This document shows, one piece after another, positions 20,546-31,300 of a stretch of DNA of 64,000 nt (within the stretch, counting starts at the first letter, position 1; the number at the start of each line of letters is the position of its first letter). The notes below the pieces were generated by a model. It was given only the letters and a program-made list of their open reading frames with translations, ran no database searches and was not told the DNA's origin. The translations under genes were made by a program, and so were the position numbers. The stretch spans positions 221,686 through 285,685 of the forward strand of contig NZ_WWEM01000017.1 of assembly GCF_019308285.1 (NCBI RefSeq). Reading direction: 5' to 3'. Origin of the DNA: Flavobacterium quisquiliarum (GTDB lineage Bacteria > Bacteroidota > Bacteroidia > Flavobacteriales > Flavobacteriaceae).

Positions 20546-21432
20546 GCTTTATCTATTTTAACCGACATCATGTTGAGTGATCCCGCTAAAATGGCATCGT
20601 TAAAAATAGTCGCCTTTTCATCTTTTTCTCTAAGTGATAAAGTGTATAATAACGGCATATAATGTTCTGGAGTTGGCACCGCTAATTGAAACTCTTTTCC
20701 TTGTTTGTCAAAGTTTACCAGAGATTGATGATCGTTTTCTAGAATCATCGTTTTCATTTTTTCATTTGCAATATGAGCCCATTCAAAAGCATAACCTGGA
20801 ACCATCATTTTGTCCCAGGCTGCTAATCGTAAATTATGAACGGAGTTACCGCTTCCAACAATTAAGACACCTTTTCTTCTTAAAGCAGCTAATTCTTTTC
20901 CTAATTCATAATGATAAGAAGCCGGTTTCGTATAATCAATACTCATTTGAATAATCGGAATATCAGCATTTGGATACAGGAATTTTACCACTGTCCAACA
21001 TCCGTGATCCAACCCCCAGTCATTACTTAACCCTACAGAAGTTGAGGTAATTATTTTTTGGGTTTCTAAAGCCAGTTCTGGACTTCCTGGAGCAGGATAT
21101 TGAACATCAAAAAGTGCTTGCGGAAAACCTCCAAAATCATGAATGGTTTCTGGTTTTTCCATTGCAGTTACAAAAGTTCCTTTGGTTTCCCAGTGTGCAG
21201 AGATACATAGAATTGCTTTTGGTTTTGGAAGTGTTTTGGCTATATTTTGAAAACCTTGTGTAAAACTATTATCCGCCAAAGCATTCATCGGATTTCCGTG
21301 TCCAAGAAATAAAACGGGCATTCTTTCTGTTGCGGCGAAAGAATCTGAAACGGTTTTAAGAGAGCTCAATTTCATTGCAGCAGCTCCAATTGGTAGTATT
21401 GCCATAGTTTTTAGAAAATCTTTACGGTTCAT
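20542..21432 (-). CDS. LigB/YgiD-type extradiol dioxygenase with export leader
   Basis: A 296-residue class III extradiol dioxygenase resembling 4,5-DOPA dioxygenase (YgiD). Zinc/iron-ligand motifs are seen: LFLGHGNPMNAL, CISAHWETKGTF and LDHGCWTVVKFLYP. The family usually begins at the PVLFLGHG strand, but here about 35 extra residues precede it, starting MNRKDFLKTMAILPIGAAAM, which resembles a twin-arginine signal with RK in place of RR. An exported YgiD homologue is unusual. The gene lies 105 bp downstream of an AraC regulator and is coupled to the esterase. The true substrate is unknown; an aromatic catechol-like compound is likely. Confidence 0.83.
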   Translation of the reverse strand: MNRKDFLKTMAILPIGAAAMKLSSLKTVSDSFAATERMPVLFLGHGNPMNALADNSFTQGFQNIAKTLPKPKAILCISAHWETKGTFVTAMEKPETIHDFGGFPQALFDVQYPAPGSPELALETQKIITSTSVGLSNDWGLDHGCWTVVKFLYPNADIPIIQMSIDYTKPASYHYELGKELAALRRKGVLIVGSGNSVHNLRLAAWDKMMVPGYAFEWAHIANEKMKTMILENDHQSLVNFDKQGKEFQLAVPTPEHYMPLLYTLSLREKDEKATIFNDAILAGSLNMMSVKIDKA

Positions 21433-21536
21433 TTTATATTATAATTCGTTTTTAAGAAAAATCTTTTTTTGTGATTACAAAGTTCAGATTAATAACAACG
21501 AATGGGGTAACGATTTTCGGAAGAATGGTTGTGTTT

Positions 21537-22367
21537 TTAAGAAAGCAGTTTCTGCATTTCATCCCTAAACTCAGTCGGAGTCATGCCTGCTTTACGTTTA
21601 AAGGCATGTGTAAAATAGGTTTTTTCATTAAAACCAAGTTCATAACCAATTTCAGCTATATTTTTATCCGTAGTCATTAAAAGATTTTTGGCTTCAGTAA
21701 GTTTTCGGGTTTCTATGATTTCAGAAACGCTCTGCTGTAAAATGTTTTGACAGATGAGGTTTAAGTTACGAGAAGTCATAAAAAGCTTTTCGGCATAGAA
21801 ATTTACGTCTTTGGATTCCTTGTAATGTTCTTCTAATAATCGAAGGAAGTTTTTAAAAGTAGAACTGTGAATCTTCTTAGATTCGTCATTATCCAAGTTC
21901 AATTTGCGTCTTTCCGATTCTATAATGGTAAACAAGGCGCTTAATAATTGTCGGATAACGGCAAGATCCGGCGCTTCTTGACTATACTCATCATAAATCA
22001 TTTTACAGAGAATATCCAGTTTTTCAAAACATTGATTGCTTTGTAGACTAATGTTGGCTTTATCATGAAAAGAAGCATAAAGGCTGAAAGTCGTTTCGGC
22101 AATAAATTCACTTTTAAATCTTAAAACCCACATATCGCATTCGCCGTCTTTTATGAGCGGTTTGGCGCGATGAATTTTTCCCTGCGTGACAAAACTGATG
22201 AAGGGAGCATCAATTAGTTTGGAATTAAAATCTATAAAATGCTCCAACTGTCCTTTGTTGCCAATAATAAGTTCTTCAAAATCATGAGAATGCGGTTCAT
22301 TTACAGACTGCATTATTTTTTCTGATTCTGATTCGGTGATTCGAAAGACTTTGAAAATTTCGGTCAT
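21537..22367 (-). CDS. AraC-family transcriptional regulator
   Basis: A 276-residue regulator with an N-terminal cupin-like sensing domain (SHDFEELIIGNKGQLEHFI, about 25-140) and two C-terminal helix-turn-helix units (about 175-272; YAEKLFMTSRNLNLICQNIL and IAEIGYELGFNEKTYFTHAFKRKAGMTPTEF). Same strand as, and upstream of, the dioxygenase-esterase pair, so control of those genes is likely. No operator was recognised in the 104-bp gap. Confidence 0.88.
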   Translation of the reverse strand: MTEIFKVFRITESESEKIMQSVNEPHSHDFEELIIGNKGQLEHFIDFNSKLIDAPFISFVTQGKIHRAKPLIKDGECDMWVLRFKSEFIAETTFSLYASFHDKANISLQSNQCFEKLDILCKMIYDEYSQEAPDLAVIRQLLSALFTIIESERRKLNLDNDESKKIHSSTFKNFLRLLEEHYKESKDVNFYAEKLFMTSRNLNLICQNILQQSVSEIIETRKLTEAKNLLMTTDKNIAEIGYELGFNEKTYFTHAFKRKAGMTPTEFRDEMQKLLS

Positions 22368-22828
22368 TATGTGGTTTTTAAAAGACAGGTTATAAAGGTA
22401 AGGGATTCACTCAAGAAATTAAACGCGAAATTTTGTTTAAATAAAACGGTGTGTTTTTTAAGTTGATTGAAACTTAATGCATTTTGTTTATGGTTTAGAA
22501 ATTAATTTGGTAAATAGGAATCAAAGAAAGAGGAGTATATACTGATATTCATGATGTTTATTTCTAATTAGTGTTTTGTATTTTAATACTTGATTGCAAA
22601 ATTTAAAAAGCAATGCTTTATTTTAGAAGACTTGCCATTTCTTTTACCACTAAAAAATATGCGTTTACCTCATTTTATTGTTAGAGCTTCTGAATATACA
22701 TATTATTGCATTGGTAACTGTTATTAAAGTACTGCATCTGAGCTTATATTATTAAAAACTGCATTAATGATATTGGCTTTTGGTTAGATGCTTAATACGT
22801 AATTATAAATTTTATAAACCCCAATAAT
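22368..22828. other. Gap with no recognised feature
   Basis: A very AT-rich stretch of 461 bases between the divergent AraC gene and the lipoprotein gene. I saw no convincing reading frame, tandem repeat, RNA fold or consensus -7 element. It must contain both promoters. Confidence 0.5.
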
Positions 22829-24349
22829 ATGAAAACTAAAGTATATTTCTATTTCAGTCTATTTTTAGGAGTTCTTACTATTTCTTGTTCAAAAGATAAT
22901 GATACAGAGGACGACACGACTGTTACAACCAATAATCCTATTACAATCAGCGCAACGACAGCAAAGGGAACGGCAGAAGGATCCTCAGAAACCGGCGCAA
23001 ACGCAGATGATTTAATTGCGAATTCTACTTTTAGTTCTACCGTAAAAATTACATTCAACGGCACCAGTGCTACGGCAGAAAATGCAGTGACAGGAGTAAC
23101 TGTTGCCATTTCAGGAGCAGATGTTACGATTACTTCTACAGTTGCCGAAGTGGCTTATGAAGTTACAGGAACTACAACCAATGGTATGCTCAAAATTTAT
23201 AGCGACAAAAAATATAAACTGACGCTGAATGGCGTATCCATTAAAAACAATGATGGACCGGCGATTAATATTCAATCAGGAAAACGTGCTTTTATTATAT
23301 TAAGCGGTACAAACACTTTAGAAGACGGTGCAACTTATGCTACTTCTACTGAAGACCAAAAAGGAACTTTTTTCAGCGAAGGACAGCTTATTTTTTCAGG
23401 CAGCGGTACGCTTAATATTGTTGGTAATAATAAACATGGTATTGTTTCAGATGATTATGTACGTGTGCAAAGCGGTACAATTAATATCACCAAAGCGGCT
23501 TCAGACGGTATTCATACCAATGATGGTATTTATATTGATGGAGGCACTCTGAACATAACTGCTTCAAGTGATGGTATAGAGGCCGAAGAAGGACATATTA
23601 TTATCAATGCAGGAACGATTACGATTACTGTAGCCGATGACGGAATAGTAGCTTCATACGATACCGACGATACGATTGATCCTTATGTTGTAATTAATGG
23701 AGGAACAATTACAATTACAACAACTGGTGAAGGTGGTGAAGGAATAGAAAGTAAAAGTAAATTGACAATCAACGACGGAACGATTTATATTAAGGCTGTC
23801 GATGATGCAATAAATGCTGGTGATGCCATTTACATCAATGGTGGAAATATTGTTGCCTACAGTACCACAAATGATGGTATCGATTCTAATGGTACGCTGA
23901 CAGTAACTGGCGGAAGAGTCTTCGCTATTGGTGCTAAAAGTCCAGAAGAAGGTTTTGACTGTGATAACAATACATTCAAGATTACTGGAGGATTGTTGAT
24001 TGGTGCAGGAGGAGCAACCAGTTCGCCAACTGCTACTGTATCTACCCAGGCTTCGGCTATTTTGGCTGGCGGAAATGCAGGAACTACTTATAGTGTTTTA
24101 GATAGTGACAACGCTGAGATTATGACATTTAAATCACCTGTTAATTTTACAACATTACTATTGTCTGGTAGTAAATTCAGCTTGGGTAAAACTTATAAAT
24201 TGGTTACAGCATCTAGTGTAAGCAGTGCTTCAGATTTTAACGGATTATATTTATCAGGAACATTTAGCAACCCTACAGTGTCATCAAGTTTTACGCTGAC
24301 CTCTATGGTAACCAAAATAGGCGGAAGCACTGGACCAGGTGGAAGATAA
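22829..24349 (+). CDS. Carbohydrate-binding-domain (DUF4353-like) lipoprotein
   Basis: A 506-residue lipoprotein: the signal peptide ends in LTISC, with the lipidated cysteine near residue 20, followed by an acidic linker (KDNDTEDD). From about residue 95 to 400 it shows repeated short strands rich in INGG, DGI and TITIT patterns (GIYIDGGTLNITASSDGIEA and similar, about every 22-25 residues). This indicates a parallel beta-helix-like fold of the domain usually annotated as carbohydrate-binding DUF4353. It is probably surface-exposed. No catalytic motif is seen. A terminator follows 44 bases after its stop. Confidence 0.75.
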   Translation: MKTKVYFYFSLFLGVLTISCSKDNDTEDDTTVTTNNPITISATTAKGTAEGSSETGANADDLIANSTFSSTVKITFNGTSATAENAVTGVTVAISGADVTITSTVAEVAYEVTGTTTNGMLKIYSDKKYKLTLNGVSIKNNDGPAINIQSGKRAFIILSGTNTLEDGATYATSTEDQKGTFFSEGQLIFSGSGTLNIVGNNKHGIVSDDYVRVQSGTINITKAASDGIHTNDGIYIDGGTLNITASSDGIEAEEGHIIINAGTITITVADDGIVASYDTDDTIDPYVVINGGTITITTTGEGGEGIESKSKLTINDGTIYIKAVDDAINAGDAIYINGGNIVAYSTTNDGIDSNGTLTVTGGRVFAIGAKSPEEGFDCDNNTFKITGGLLIGAGGATSSPTATVSTQASAILAGGNAGTTYSVLDSDNAEIMTFKSPVNFTTLLLSGSKFSLGKTYKLVTASSVSSASDFNGLYLSGTFSNPTVSSSFTLTSMVTKIGGSTGPGGR

Positions 24350-24392
24350 TAGGTATATATTTTAGTGAGTGTTTTTTTATATTGATTAGAAC

Positions 24393-24427
24393 AAGTCCAT
24401 TCCTGATTGGGGATGGACTTTCTTTTT
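24393..24427 (+). terminator. Rho-independent terminator
   Basis: AAGTCCAT (24393-24400) pairs with ATGGACTT (24413-24420), with an inner TCC/GGG extension and a short loop, followed by TCTTTTTT. It ends the lipoprotein gene transcript. Confidence 0.8.
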
Positions 24428-24628
24428 TCATATAAAATAGATTGCATTTTCATAGGTATAAAATAATTTTTTTAGAAAAGCGATATTGAATAAATTTATA
24501 AAACAGTTAGGAGATATAGGATTTGTTTGTGATATATTTGTGTGAATAGCCTTTCAGTGCTCCATTCATAGGATAATAATAAGCTTTGCTTAAACGAGCT
24601 GAAAGTTCTATTTTTAACTCTTTAGAAA

Positions 24629-25696
24629 ATGAAAAAAATGATATTATTTATTGTTGTCGTTATATTTGTTTTGGCTGGGATTTGGTATTTCAAAAAGAAA
24701 GATTCTGGGATTTACGAAAAAAAGCAAGAGCCACTTCCAGTAGTTTATCAAGAGTATCAACCAATTTCTTCAGCTTATCAGCATGCTGCTTTCTCCATAA
24801 AAGAAATATGCAGTACTGATATTTCACTTTCGGCATCTCCCAATCCAATCAAGGCTTATCAATCTGTTAATGACAATGTAATTATTGGATGTCAGATAGG
24901 AAATGATGAAGCAAATAAAGGAGACAAGCAATATTACAAGATTGATAAAAACGGATTGATTACAGATTCTCTTTATGTAAAATATGACGGATTTTGGACA
25001 GTACTGATAGATGGTTTTATGGTTTCTACTCAAAAAGAAGATGCTTATTATACAAGCTGGCCGTTTGATGGAAGTACGACAAGACAGAAATTTGAAGAGC
25101 ATAATACAGATTTCGTATTGACAAATGAAGAACTAAATAACGCTCAAGAAAAAATCAGAAAAGAAAGTCAGTATTATTTCGTACGTTCTTATGTTGACGG
25201 GAATATTTATACGACAGCATTTTATTATTATCTGGATAAAAAATGGAATGTTTTATGGCAGAAAACAGCCGGTTATCAATCAGAGAGAGATTCAGAAAGT
25301 GCTATTCGCTATCAGAAAGAGCTTTATTATAGTAATATTGGAGAATCGACATTAGAAAAAGAAGTGGAGCTGCAGTATTTTCATGAAGAAGATAAAATAC
25401 AGTATTATCATGTTATTGGAGGCGGATCGCCTGCAACACAAGCTGTAGGCTGGCGCGGTACAGGTTTTTTTAAAACTATGATTGGAGAAAAGCCATTTCT
25501 TTTCAGCGTTTCCAAAATGATAATTGAAAAAGAAAAATATGACGGTTACGAAACACGAATTTATACCGTCAACGAACCAAAAGCAGCAGTTACTCCTATA
25601 AGTTCGAAGTTTTACAAATCACCGTTTGGATTTGCATTGTACGCTCCCGATGCAAAAAAAATGTATTTGATCAATAGTCTGACTCAAAAACAATAA
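24629..25696 (+). CDS. Membrane-anchored protein of unknown function
   Basis: A 355-residue protein I do not recognise. One hydrophobic helix (about 4-20) anchors a large periplasmic portion, with the charged KKKDSGIYEKK stretch just after the membrane. The body is rich in aromatic residues with a mix of short strands (YYKIDKNGLITDSLYVKYDGFW, YFVRSYVDGNIYTTAFYYYL), suggesting a beta-propeller-like or beta-sandwich fold, but this is only an impression. It is followed 84 bp later by another unknown membrane protein on the same strand, so the pair may work together. Confidence 0.65.
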   Translation: MKKMILFIVVVIFVLAGIWYFKKKDSGIYEKKQEPLPVVYQEYQPISSAYQHAAFSIKEICSTDISLSASPNPIKAYQSVNDNVIIGCQIGNDEANKGDKQYYKIDKNGLITDSLYVKYDGFWTVLIDGFMVSTQKEDAYYTSWPFDGSTTRQKFEEHNTDFVLTNEELNNAQEKIRKESQYYFVRSYVDGNIYTTAFYYYLDKKWNVLWQKTAGYQSERDSESAIRYQKELYYSNIGESTLEKEVELQYFHEEDKIQYYHVIGGGSPATQAVGWRGTGFFKTMIGEKPFLFSVSKMIIEKEKYDGYETRIYTVNEPKAAVTPISSKFYKSPFGFALYAPDAKKMYLINSLTQKQ

Positions 25697-25780
25697 GATA
25701 AAATTCAGATGTAATAGGAAAACTTTGTACTGTGATTTGCTGTAGTGCCAACTTAAAATTTTAGAAAGAATATCTTAGTA

Positions 25781-26503
25781 ATGATTTATAATAAAGAAAA
25801 CTTCCCCAAAGTAACTTCTCAACGTAATGTGCCAGTTACCCTATTAGTTTATGTGCTGTTCGGGCTTTTGTGTTTTGCAATGCTGCTTTTATTTGCAGTA
25901 CTTCCTTTAAGCATTCAGCTGGAACATAATAGTCGTTTATCGAATGGCGAAATGATTTTCGACCTGATATATTTTCCGTTACTGCTTTGGGGAGTTTGGG
26001 CTCTTTGTAGGAATTACCAACATCAAAAACTAAAAAAGATAATTTCTATTTCGGTAGATCACAATGGCATACATCATCATCAATACAATGGCGCTGTTGA
26101 AAGTATTTTGTATAAGGAACTGGAGCGCAGTACAGAAATCTATGTAAGTGATATCGATCGAAAGATTGGAACAAAATATTCTCCGAGTTATATTTTTGGT
26201 TTTAAAGAAGGTAAACAAATTCCCATTCATTTTTCAAAGCCGGCAGATGGGATGACTTACATTCCCAAAAACAAGTATCAGCTTATTGGTCATTTTTTAC
26301 ATGGCGTTTCTCTGTTTTCGCCCAATTTAAAAGTTTCTCAAGCTGTTTATACAGATTATTTTATAAATCCTAAAACTTTCGAATTCGATAAAAAAGCCCA
26401 AAGGATTACCTATTTTATCATTTTCATAGTAATTATCCTGATCTTGATTGGAATTGACTTATTTATAAAATATACAAAAGGCTTTTCGATATTGTTTAAT
26501 TAG
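25781..26503 (+). CDS. Three-helix membrane protein of unknown function
   Basis: A 240-residue protein with two hydrophobic helices near the N-terminus (about 18-45 and 56-76), a soluble domain of about 125 residues (KKIISISVDHNGIHHHQYN onward) and a last helix (about 205-228) before a short tail. The arrangement, a two-helix hairpin followed by a beta-rich domain, recalls bacterial PH-domain-like membrane proteins, but identity is not established. Neighbours give no functional clue beyond the preceding unknown gene. Confidence 0.62.
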   Translation: MIYNKENFPKVTSQRNVPVTLLVYVLFGLLCFAMLLLFAVLPLSIQLEHNSRLSNGEMIFDLIYFPLLLWGVWALCRNYQHQKLKKIISISVDHNGIHHHQYNGAVESILYKELERSTEIYVSDIDRKIGTKYSPSYIFGFKEGKQIPIHFSKPADGMTYIPKNKYQLIGHFLHGVSLFSPNLKVSQAVYTDYFINPKTFEFDKKAQRITYFIIFIVIILILIGIDLFIKYTKGFSILFN

Positions 26504-26537
26504 AAAAAAGATATTCTTTCCAGATTTTTCAAATAGT

Positions 26538-26562
26538 TTAATTTAACACAAAGTTAAATTAA
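26538..26562. promoter_or_regulatory. 10-bp inverted repeat upstream of the sigma gene
   Basis: TTAATTTAAC (26538-26547) is the exact reverse complement of GTTAAATTAA (26553-26562) across a five-base spacer, 51 bases before the sigma-factor ATG. A dimeric regulator could bind here, but the AT-rich composition makes chance symmetry possible. Confidence 0.35.
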
Positions 26563-26613
26563 CTTCTTAGGTATTTTTTATCCGTTGCTTTTCATTTGCT
26601 TTTTTAATCTCTC

Positions 26614-27201
26614 ATGGAAAAAGATCTTTTGAAAATGGCTGACGATGAACTTCAGAAATTAATTTTTGAAGGGAATGATGCCGCGTTTTCAATTATTTTT
26701 AACCGATATTGGAAAAAGCTTTATACTTATGCTTTCAAAATCTATAAAGATGAAGCAATCTGCGAAGATATCGTTCAGGAAATCTTCATAAGTTTTTGGA
26801 AAAATGCCTCCAGCACCGTAATACTAAACCTTGAAGCTTATCTTCTTAGAGCAGTAAAATATAAGATTGCGAATCAAATTCGAAACCTGAAATTTGACCA
26901 ACAACATACAGAAATATTAGAAAGTATTCCAGATCCGAGTCTTACTATAAATGATTTGGAATATATCGATTTGGAGAAAAACATCAACGACCAAATTAAT
27001 AAATTGACTCCCAAATGCAGAGAAGTCTTTCTGCTCAGCCGTATGGATCATTTTACAAATGCTGAAATTGCAGCAAAACTCAATTTATCTATTCATACTG
27101 TAGAGAAGCATATCAGCAATGCTCTGAAGCAGCTTCGTCTTAATAATACATCTTATAATTATCTTCTTTTTTACTGGGCAGCGTTCTTTTATGTTAACTA
27201 A
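26614..27201 (+). CDS. ECF-type RNA polymerase sigma factor
   Basis: A 195-residue sigma-70 family protein of the Bacteroidetes FecI-like group. Region 2 spans about 20-95 (FNRYWKKLYTYAFKIYKDEAICEDIVQEIFISFWK) and region 4 about 125-178 (LTPKCREVFLLSRMDHFTNAEIAAKLNLSIHTVEKHISNALKQLR). It directs polymerase to a small target set, here most simply the following FecR-SusC-SusD-phosphoesterase genes. The FecR anti-sigma factor gene follows after 90 bp. Confidence 0.92.
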   Translation: MEKDLLKMADDELQKLIFEGNDAAFSIIFNRYWKKLYTYAFKIYKDEAICEDIVQEIFISFWKNASSTVILNLEAYLLRAVKYKIANQIRNLKFDQQHTEILESIPDPSLTINDLEYIDLEKNINDQINKLTPKCREVFLLSRMDHFTNAEIAAKLNLSIHTVEKHISNALKQLRLNNTSYNYLLFYWAAFFYVN

Positions 27202-27291
27202 AAAACACTGGTTTTAAGAAAACGTTAAGCCTGCATTTTGGACTACTTGTTCGAATCAAAAAATGTGACTTGTATATAAAAGCACATAATT

Positions 27292-28215
27292 TTGAAAAAA
27301 GAAATCTTTTTGCAGCTAGCAAAAAAATACGAAGAAGGTACCTGCACACCTGAAGAAAAAATAGCAGTTGAATCATTTTTTGATAAGATGCAGGAACAAG
27401 CATCAGAAATAGAAATTTCTGATGCCAAAGGAGATGTAATTCTTAATAAGATATTTTTAGAATTACAGGTAAAACCAAAAAAATATACAACTCGAAAAAT
27501 GTTGAAAATTGCAGCAGTTTTCGTTATCGGACTTTCGATTGCATTTGCCGCAGCTCAATTTATTTTCCAGCCTGCAGCAATTACTCAAATTACCGCCAAA
27601 GGAGAAAAGAAAGAAATTTTCCTTGAAGACGGAAGTGTAATCGTACTTAACTCAAACAGCAGCATTACTTATCCAGAAAAATTTGAAACCACAAGAAATA
27701 TTAAATTGGTTGGACAGGCTTATTTTAAAGTTTTTAGAGATGTAAAACGTCCTTTTATAGTACAGACACACGACGTAAAAGTTAGAGTGCTTGGAACTTC
27801 ATTCGATATCAATTCCTATAACCATCACGATACCAAAGTAAGCGTTATCAGCGGGAAAGTTGAAGTGAGCTCGCCAACAGGTAAAAAAGTACTGCTTATT
27901 AAAAACCAACAGGCTGATTTAATTAAAAATTCTGATTTTCAAATTTCTACAGAAAACAGCGAAGATAAAATCGCTTGGATCGGTAATACTATTATACTTA
28001 AAAACACCAAGCTTTCAGAAACGGTTAAAATTATTGAAAACTGGTATAATGTAAGTATTGATATTGAAGATAAAGAACTTAATGACCTTACGATTTCAGG
28101 AAAATTTAAAGATGAAAAACTGGAAAATGTATTGGAAAGTATTGCCTATTTAAAACAACTGAAAATAAATTACACAACCAAAAACCATATCACTATAAGA
28201 AAAAAGACACCATAA
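27292..28215 (+). CDS. FecR-family anti-sigma factor
   Basis: A 307-residue inner-membrane regulator. The cytoplasmic N-terminus (1-75) should hold the sigma factor, a single helix (about 76-96) crosses the membrane, and the periplasmic FecR domain (about 100-205; GEKKEIFLEDGSVIVLNSNSS and VRVLGTSFDIN) is followed by a C-terminal DUF4974-type domain (about 235-303). It appears to start at TTG (27292): an in-frame TAA lies at 27277 and the next ATG would remove most of the cytoplasmic part. It should receive the signal from the STN domain of the following SusC-like transporter. Confidence 0.9.
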   Translation: MKKEIFLQLAKKYEEGTCTPEEKIAVESFFDKMQEQASEIEISDAKGDVILNKIFLELQVKPKKYTTRKMLKIAAVFVIGLSIAFAAAQFIFQPAAITQITAKGEKKEIFLEDGSVIVLNSNSSITYPEKFETTRNIKLVGQAYFKVFRDVKRPFIVQTHDVKVRVLGTSFDINSYNHHDTKVSVISGKVEVSSPTGKKVLLIKNQQADLIKNSDFQISTENSEDKIAWIGNTIILKNTKLSETVKIIENWYNVSIDIEDKELNDLTISGKFKDEKLENVLESIAYLKQLKINYTTKNHITIRKKTP

Positions 28216-28233
28216 AAAAACAGAAAAAACAAA

Positions 28234-28259
28234 CCCGCTTCCGGTGCAACGGAAACGGG
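28234..28259 (+). terminator. GC-rich stem-loop between fecR and susC genes
   Basis: CCCGCTTCCG (28234-28243) pairs with CGGAAACGGG (28250-28259), nine of ten bases, across a six-base loop. No T-run follows, so it may be an attenuator, a processing site or a weak terminator that sets a lower or separate level for the receptor genes. Confidence 0.5.
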
Positions 28260-28301
28260 CGATTTTAAAAGACTAAAAATAAAATTTATAGCCTAATAGT
28301 A

Positions 28302-31300
28302 ATGAATACGAAACTACAATTTTTTTTCAATAAGTATATAAAGATGAAAAATCTTTACTTAATGATTTTATTAATTTTTTCCTTTAAAGGATTTGCCTCT
28401 GTACAGTCGGGTAAGGATGTGCAGATTAGCCTTAATCTAAAAGATGCGGCAATTACAGAATTTTTCAGCGCAGTAGAACAGAAAACATCTTTTACCTTTC
28501 TTTTTGACGAAAAGATATCTGGAAGCTCACAGCGTATTTCCATTTATGCAGAAAAAGAAAGCCTTGACGGAGTGCTTGCAAAAGTTGCAGCAAAAACAGG
28601 TCTTTCATTTAAAAAACTAAACAACACTATTACAGTTACCAAAAATCTTCGTGCCCAAATGAATGTGCGAGGGAAAGTTCTGGACGAAAGCGGTATGCCA
28701 ATGCCGGGAGTCACCATTCTTGAAAAAGGAACAAAAACGAATACGATGACAGACATGGAAGGAAATTTCAGCTTTGCTGTAAATGCTTCGGCTGTACTTG
28801 TCGTTTCTTATATGGGATATGTTTCTCAAGAGGTTCAAGCTAGTGTTAACCCAATTACCATTGTGATGAAATTAAGTACAAGCGAACTTAATGAAGTGGT
28901 GGTAACGGCTTTAGGAATTAAGAGAGAAGAAAAACGTTTAGGATTCTCGCAGCAGACTATCAAATCTGATAATTTATCGCAGGGAAGACCAAACAACTGG
29001 TCATCGGGATTAAAAGGAAAAGTAGCAGGTTTAAGCATTACATCTACAGGTTCTGGGCCGTTAAACTCACAGCAGATTACGCTTAGAGGAAACAGATCCT
29101 TAAGTCCAAAAGGAAATTATGCACTTATCGTTGTAGATGGAGTTCCCGTAAATGCAGAGATGACCACTTCAGGATCCAGCAGTGCTTATATGGGAGAAGA
29201 TTCGCCAATTGATTACGGAAACGGAATTTCTGATCTTAATTTGGATGATATCGATGCTGTTACAGTGCTGAAAGGAGCAGGTGCAACTGCGCTTTATGGA
29301 AGTCGTGCAGCAAACGGAGCTTTAATTATTACTACAAAATCTGGAAAGAAAAATAAAGGTTTAGGAATTTCTTTCAACACAGGAGCAACATTTGATGTAA
29401 TTCAGAGATGGCCGGATTATCAGTACAGTTACGGACAAGGAACAGGAAATTCTCCAGATGCTTCGGGGAATCAATATTATTCTTATGGAAATTCTGTAGA
29501 TGGAACTTCAACCAGCGGAACCAGCAGTGCTTGGGGACCAGCTTTTGCGGGACAAAATTTCTATCAATATGATCCAGCTTTGCAGGGACAATCCGCAGAA
29601 AGACTTCCTTGGCAATCTTATAGAGATAACCGAAAAGATTTTTGGAGAACGGGTGTGACTTTAAATAATAATGTTTCTATTCAAGGAGGTGACAGCAAGG
29701 GATCAATGCGTCTTTCTGTTGGAAATCAAAAAAATGAATGGATCATGCCAAATACAGGTTTTGATAGAGTTACTGCTGCTGTCAATGCTAACTATCAAGT
29801 GTCTGATAGAATCAAGTTAGGAACAGCAATAAATTATAATACAAGAAATAGTGACAACTTACCTTCTACAGGTTATAACAATGGTTCTATAGCTTATTTT
29901 ATGATTTTTCAGCAGCCTAATATCGACTTGGATTGGTATCGTCCAATTTGGGTGAAAGGTAAAGAGCAAATCGAGCAGTTGCATCCTTTCAGCTCTTTTA
30001 TAGATAATCCCTATTTGATTGCTTATGAGGCAACTAATACATTAGATAGTGATCAGATTGTAGGTAATATTTTTGCCAACATCACTTTGTCTTCAAATCT
30101 GGAATTAATGCTTCGTTCGGCTATGAACACATACAATCAGACAAGAGAACAGAAAAGACCTTACAGTATCAACAGATATGCGAAAGGATTTTACGAAAGA
30201 CAAGATGTTTTCAAACAAGAAATTAACTCCGATTTTCTTCTTTCATATAAAAAAGATTTTGGTAACAAATTCTCGCTTGCTGCTTCAGCCGGAGGAAATG
30301 CCATGAGTTATAAATACAGAAGAACAGAAGCAGAGGTTACAGGTTTGGTTGTTCCTGGAGTTTATAAACTTTCAAACGGTTCCAGCGCACCAATTTTAAC
30401 TTTAGGGGATGCTTACAAAAAAATGAGCAGTTTGTATGGTTTGGTTTCGATGTCTTATGCCGATATGCTTTTTGTTGATATTACAGGAAGAAATGACTGG
30501 ACGAGTACACTTCCAGTTGAAAACAATTCCTTCTTTTATCCGTCGATTAATACAAGTGCGGTTATTTCTGAAATGGTTTCACTTCCTAAATCAATTGATT
30601 TCTTAAAATACAGACTTTCTTTCGCTCAGGTAGGAAATGATACTGAACCATATAAAACCCAAAAATATTACGGACAAAGTGCTTTCCCAAGTTCTGCGCA
30701 GACTTTAACGGTTTTATACAACGACCATTTTAAACCTGAAATTACAACGAGTTTTGAAACAGGTTTCGAAATTAGAATGTTTAAAAACCGACTTACAGCA
30801 GACGCTACGGTTTACGAAAGTGTAACAAAAAACCAGATTATTGATATTCCGATGGATTTCTCAACAGGTTACAGCGGCGCGGTTTTAAATGGAGGAAAAG
30901 TGAGAAACCGAGGAATTGAATTGACTCTTGGCGGAAAAATTATTGATGGCGATAATTTTAAATGGAATTCAACTGTAAACTGGTCAAGAAACTGGAATAA
31001 AGTAATGGAATTACCGGAAGGAATCGATGGTCAGCAGATCATTGGCACAGGAGGAACAGCTTCTATCATTGCAAAAGTAGGCGGAACAACAAGTGCCATT
31101 TACGGTTTTGGATTCGTGAGATCTCCTGATGGACAAATTGTTTACGATAATGCAGGACTTCCAGCATATCCTGAAGAAATTCAGTATATCGGTGATGCGA
31201 GTCCAAAATGGAAAGCGGGTTTTACCAATAGCTTTTCAATCGGAAACTTTACTATGAATGTAACTTTAGACGGGCAATATGGAGGAATCATCTATTCGCA

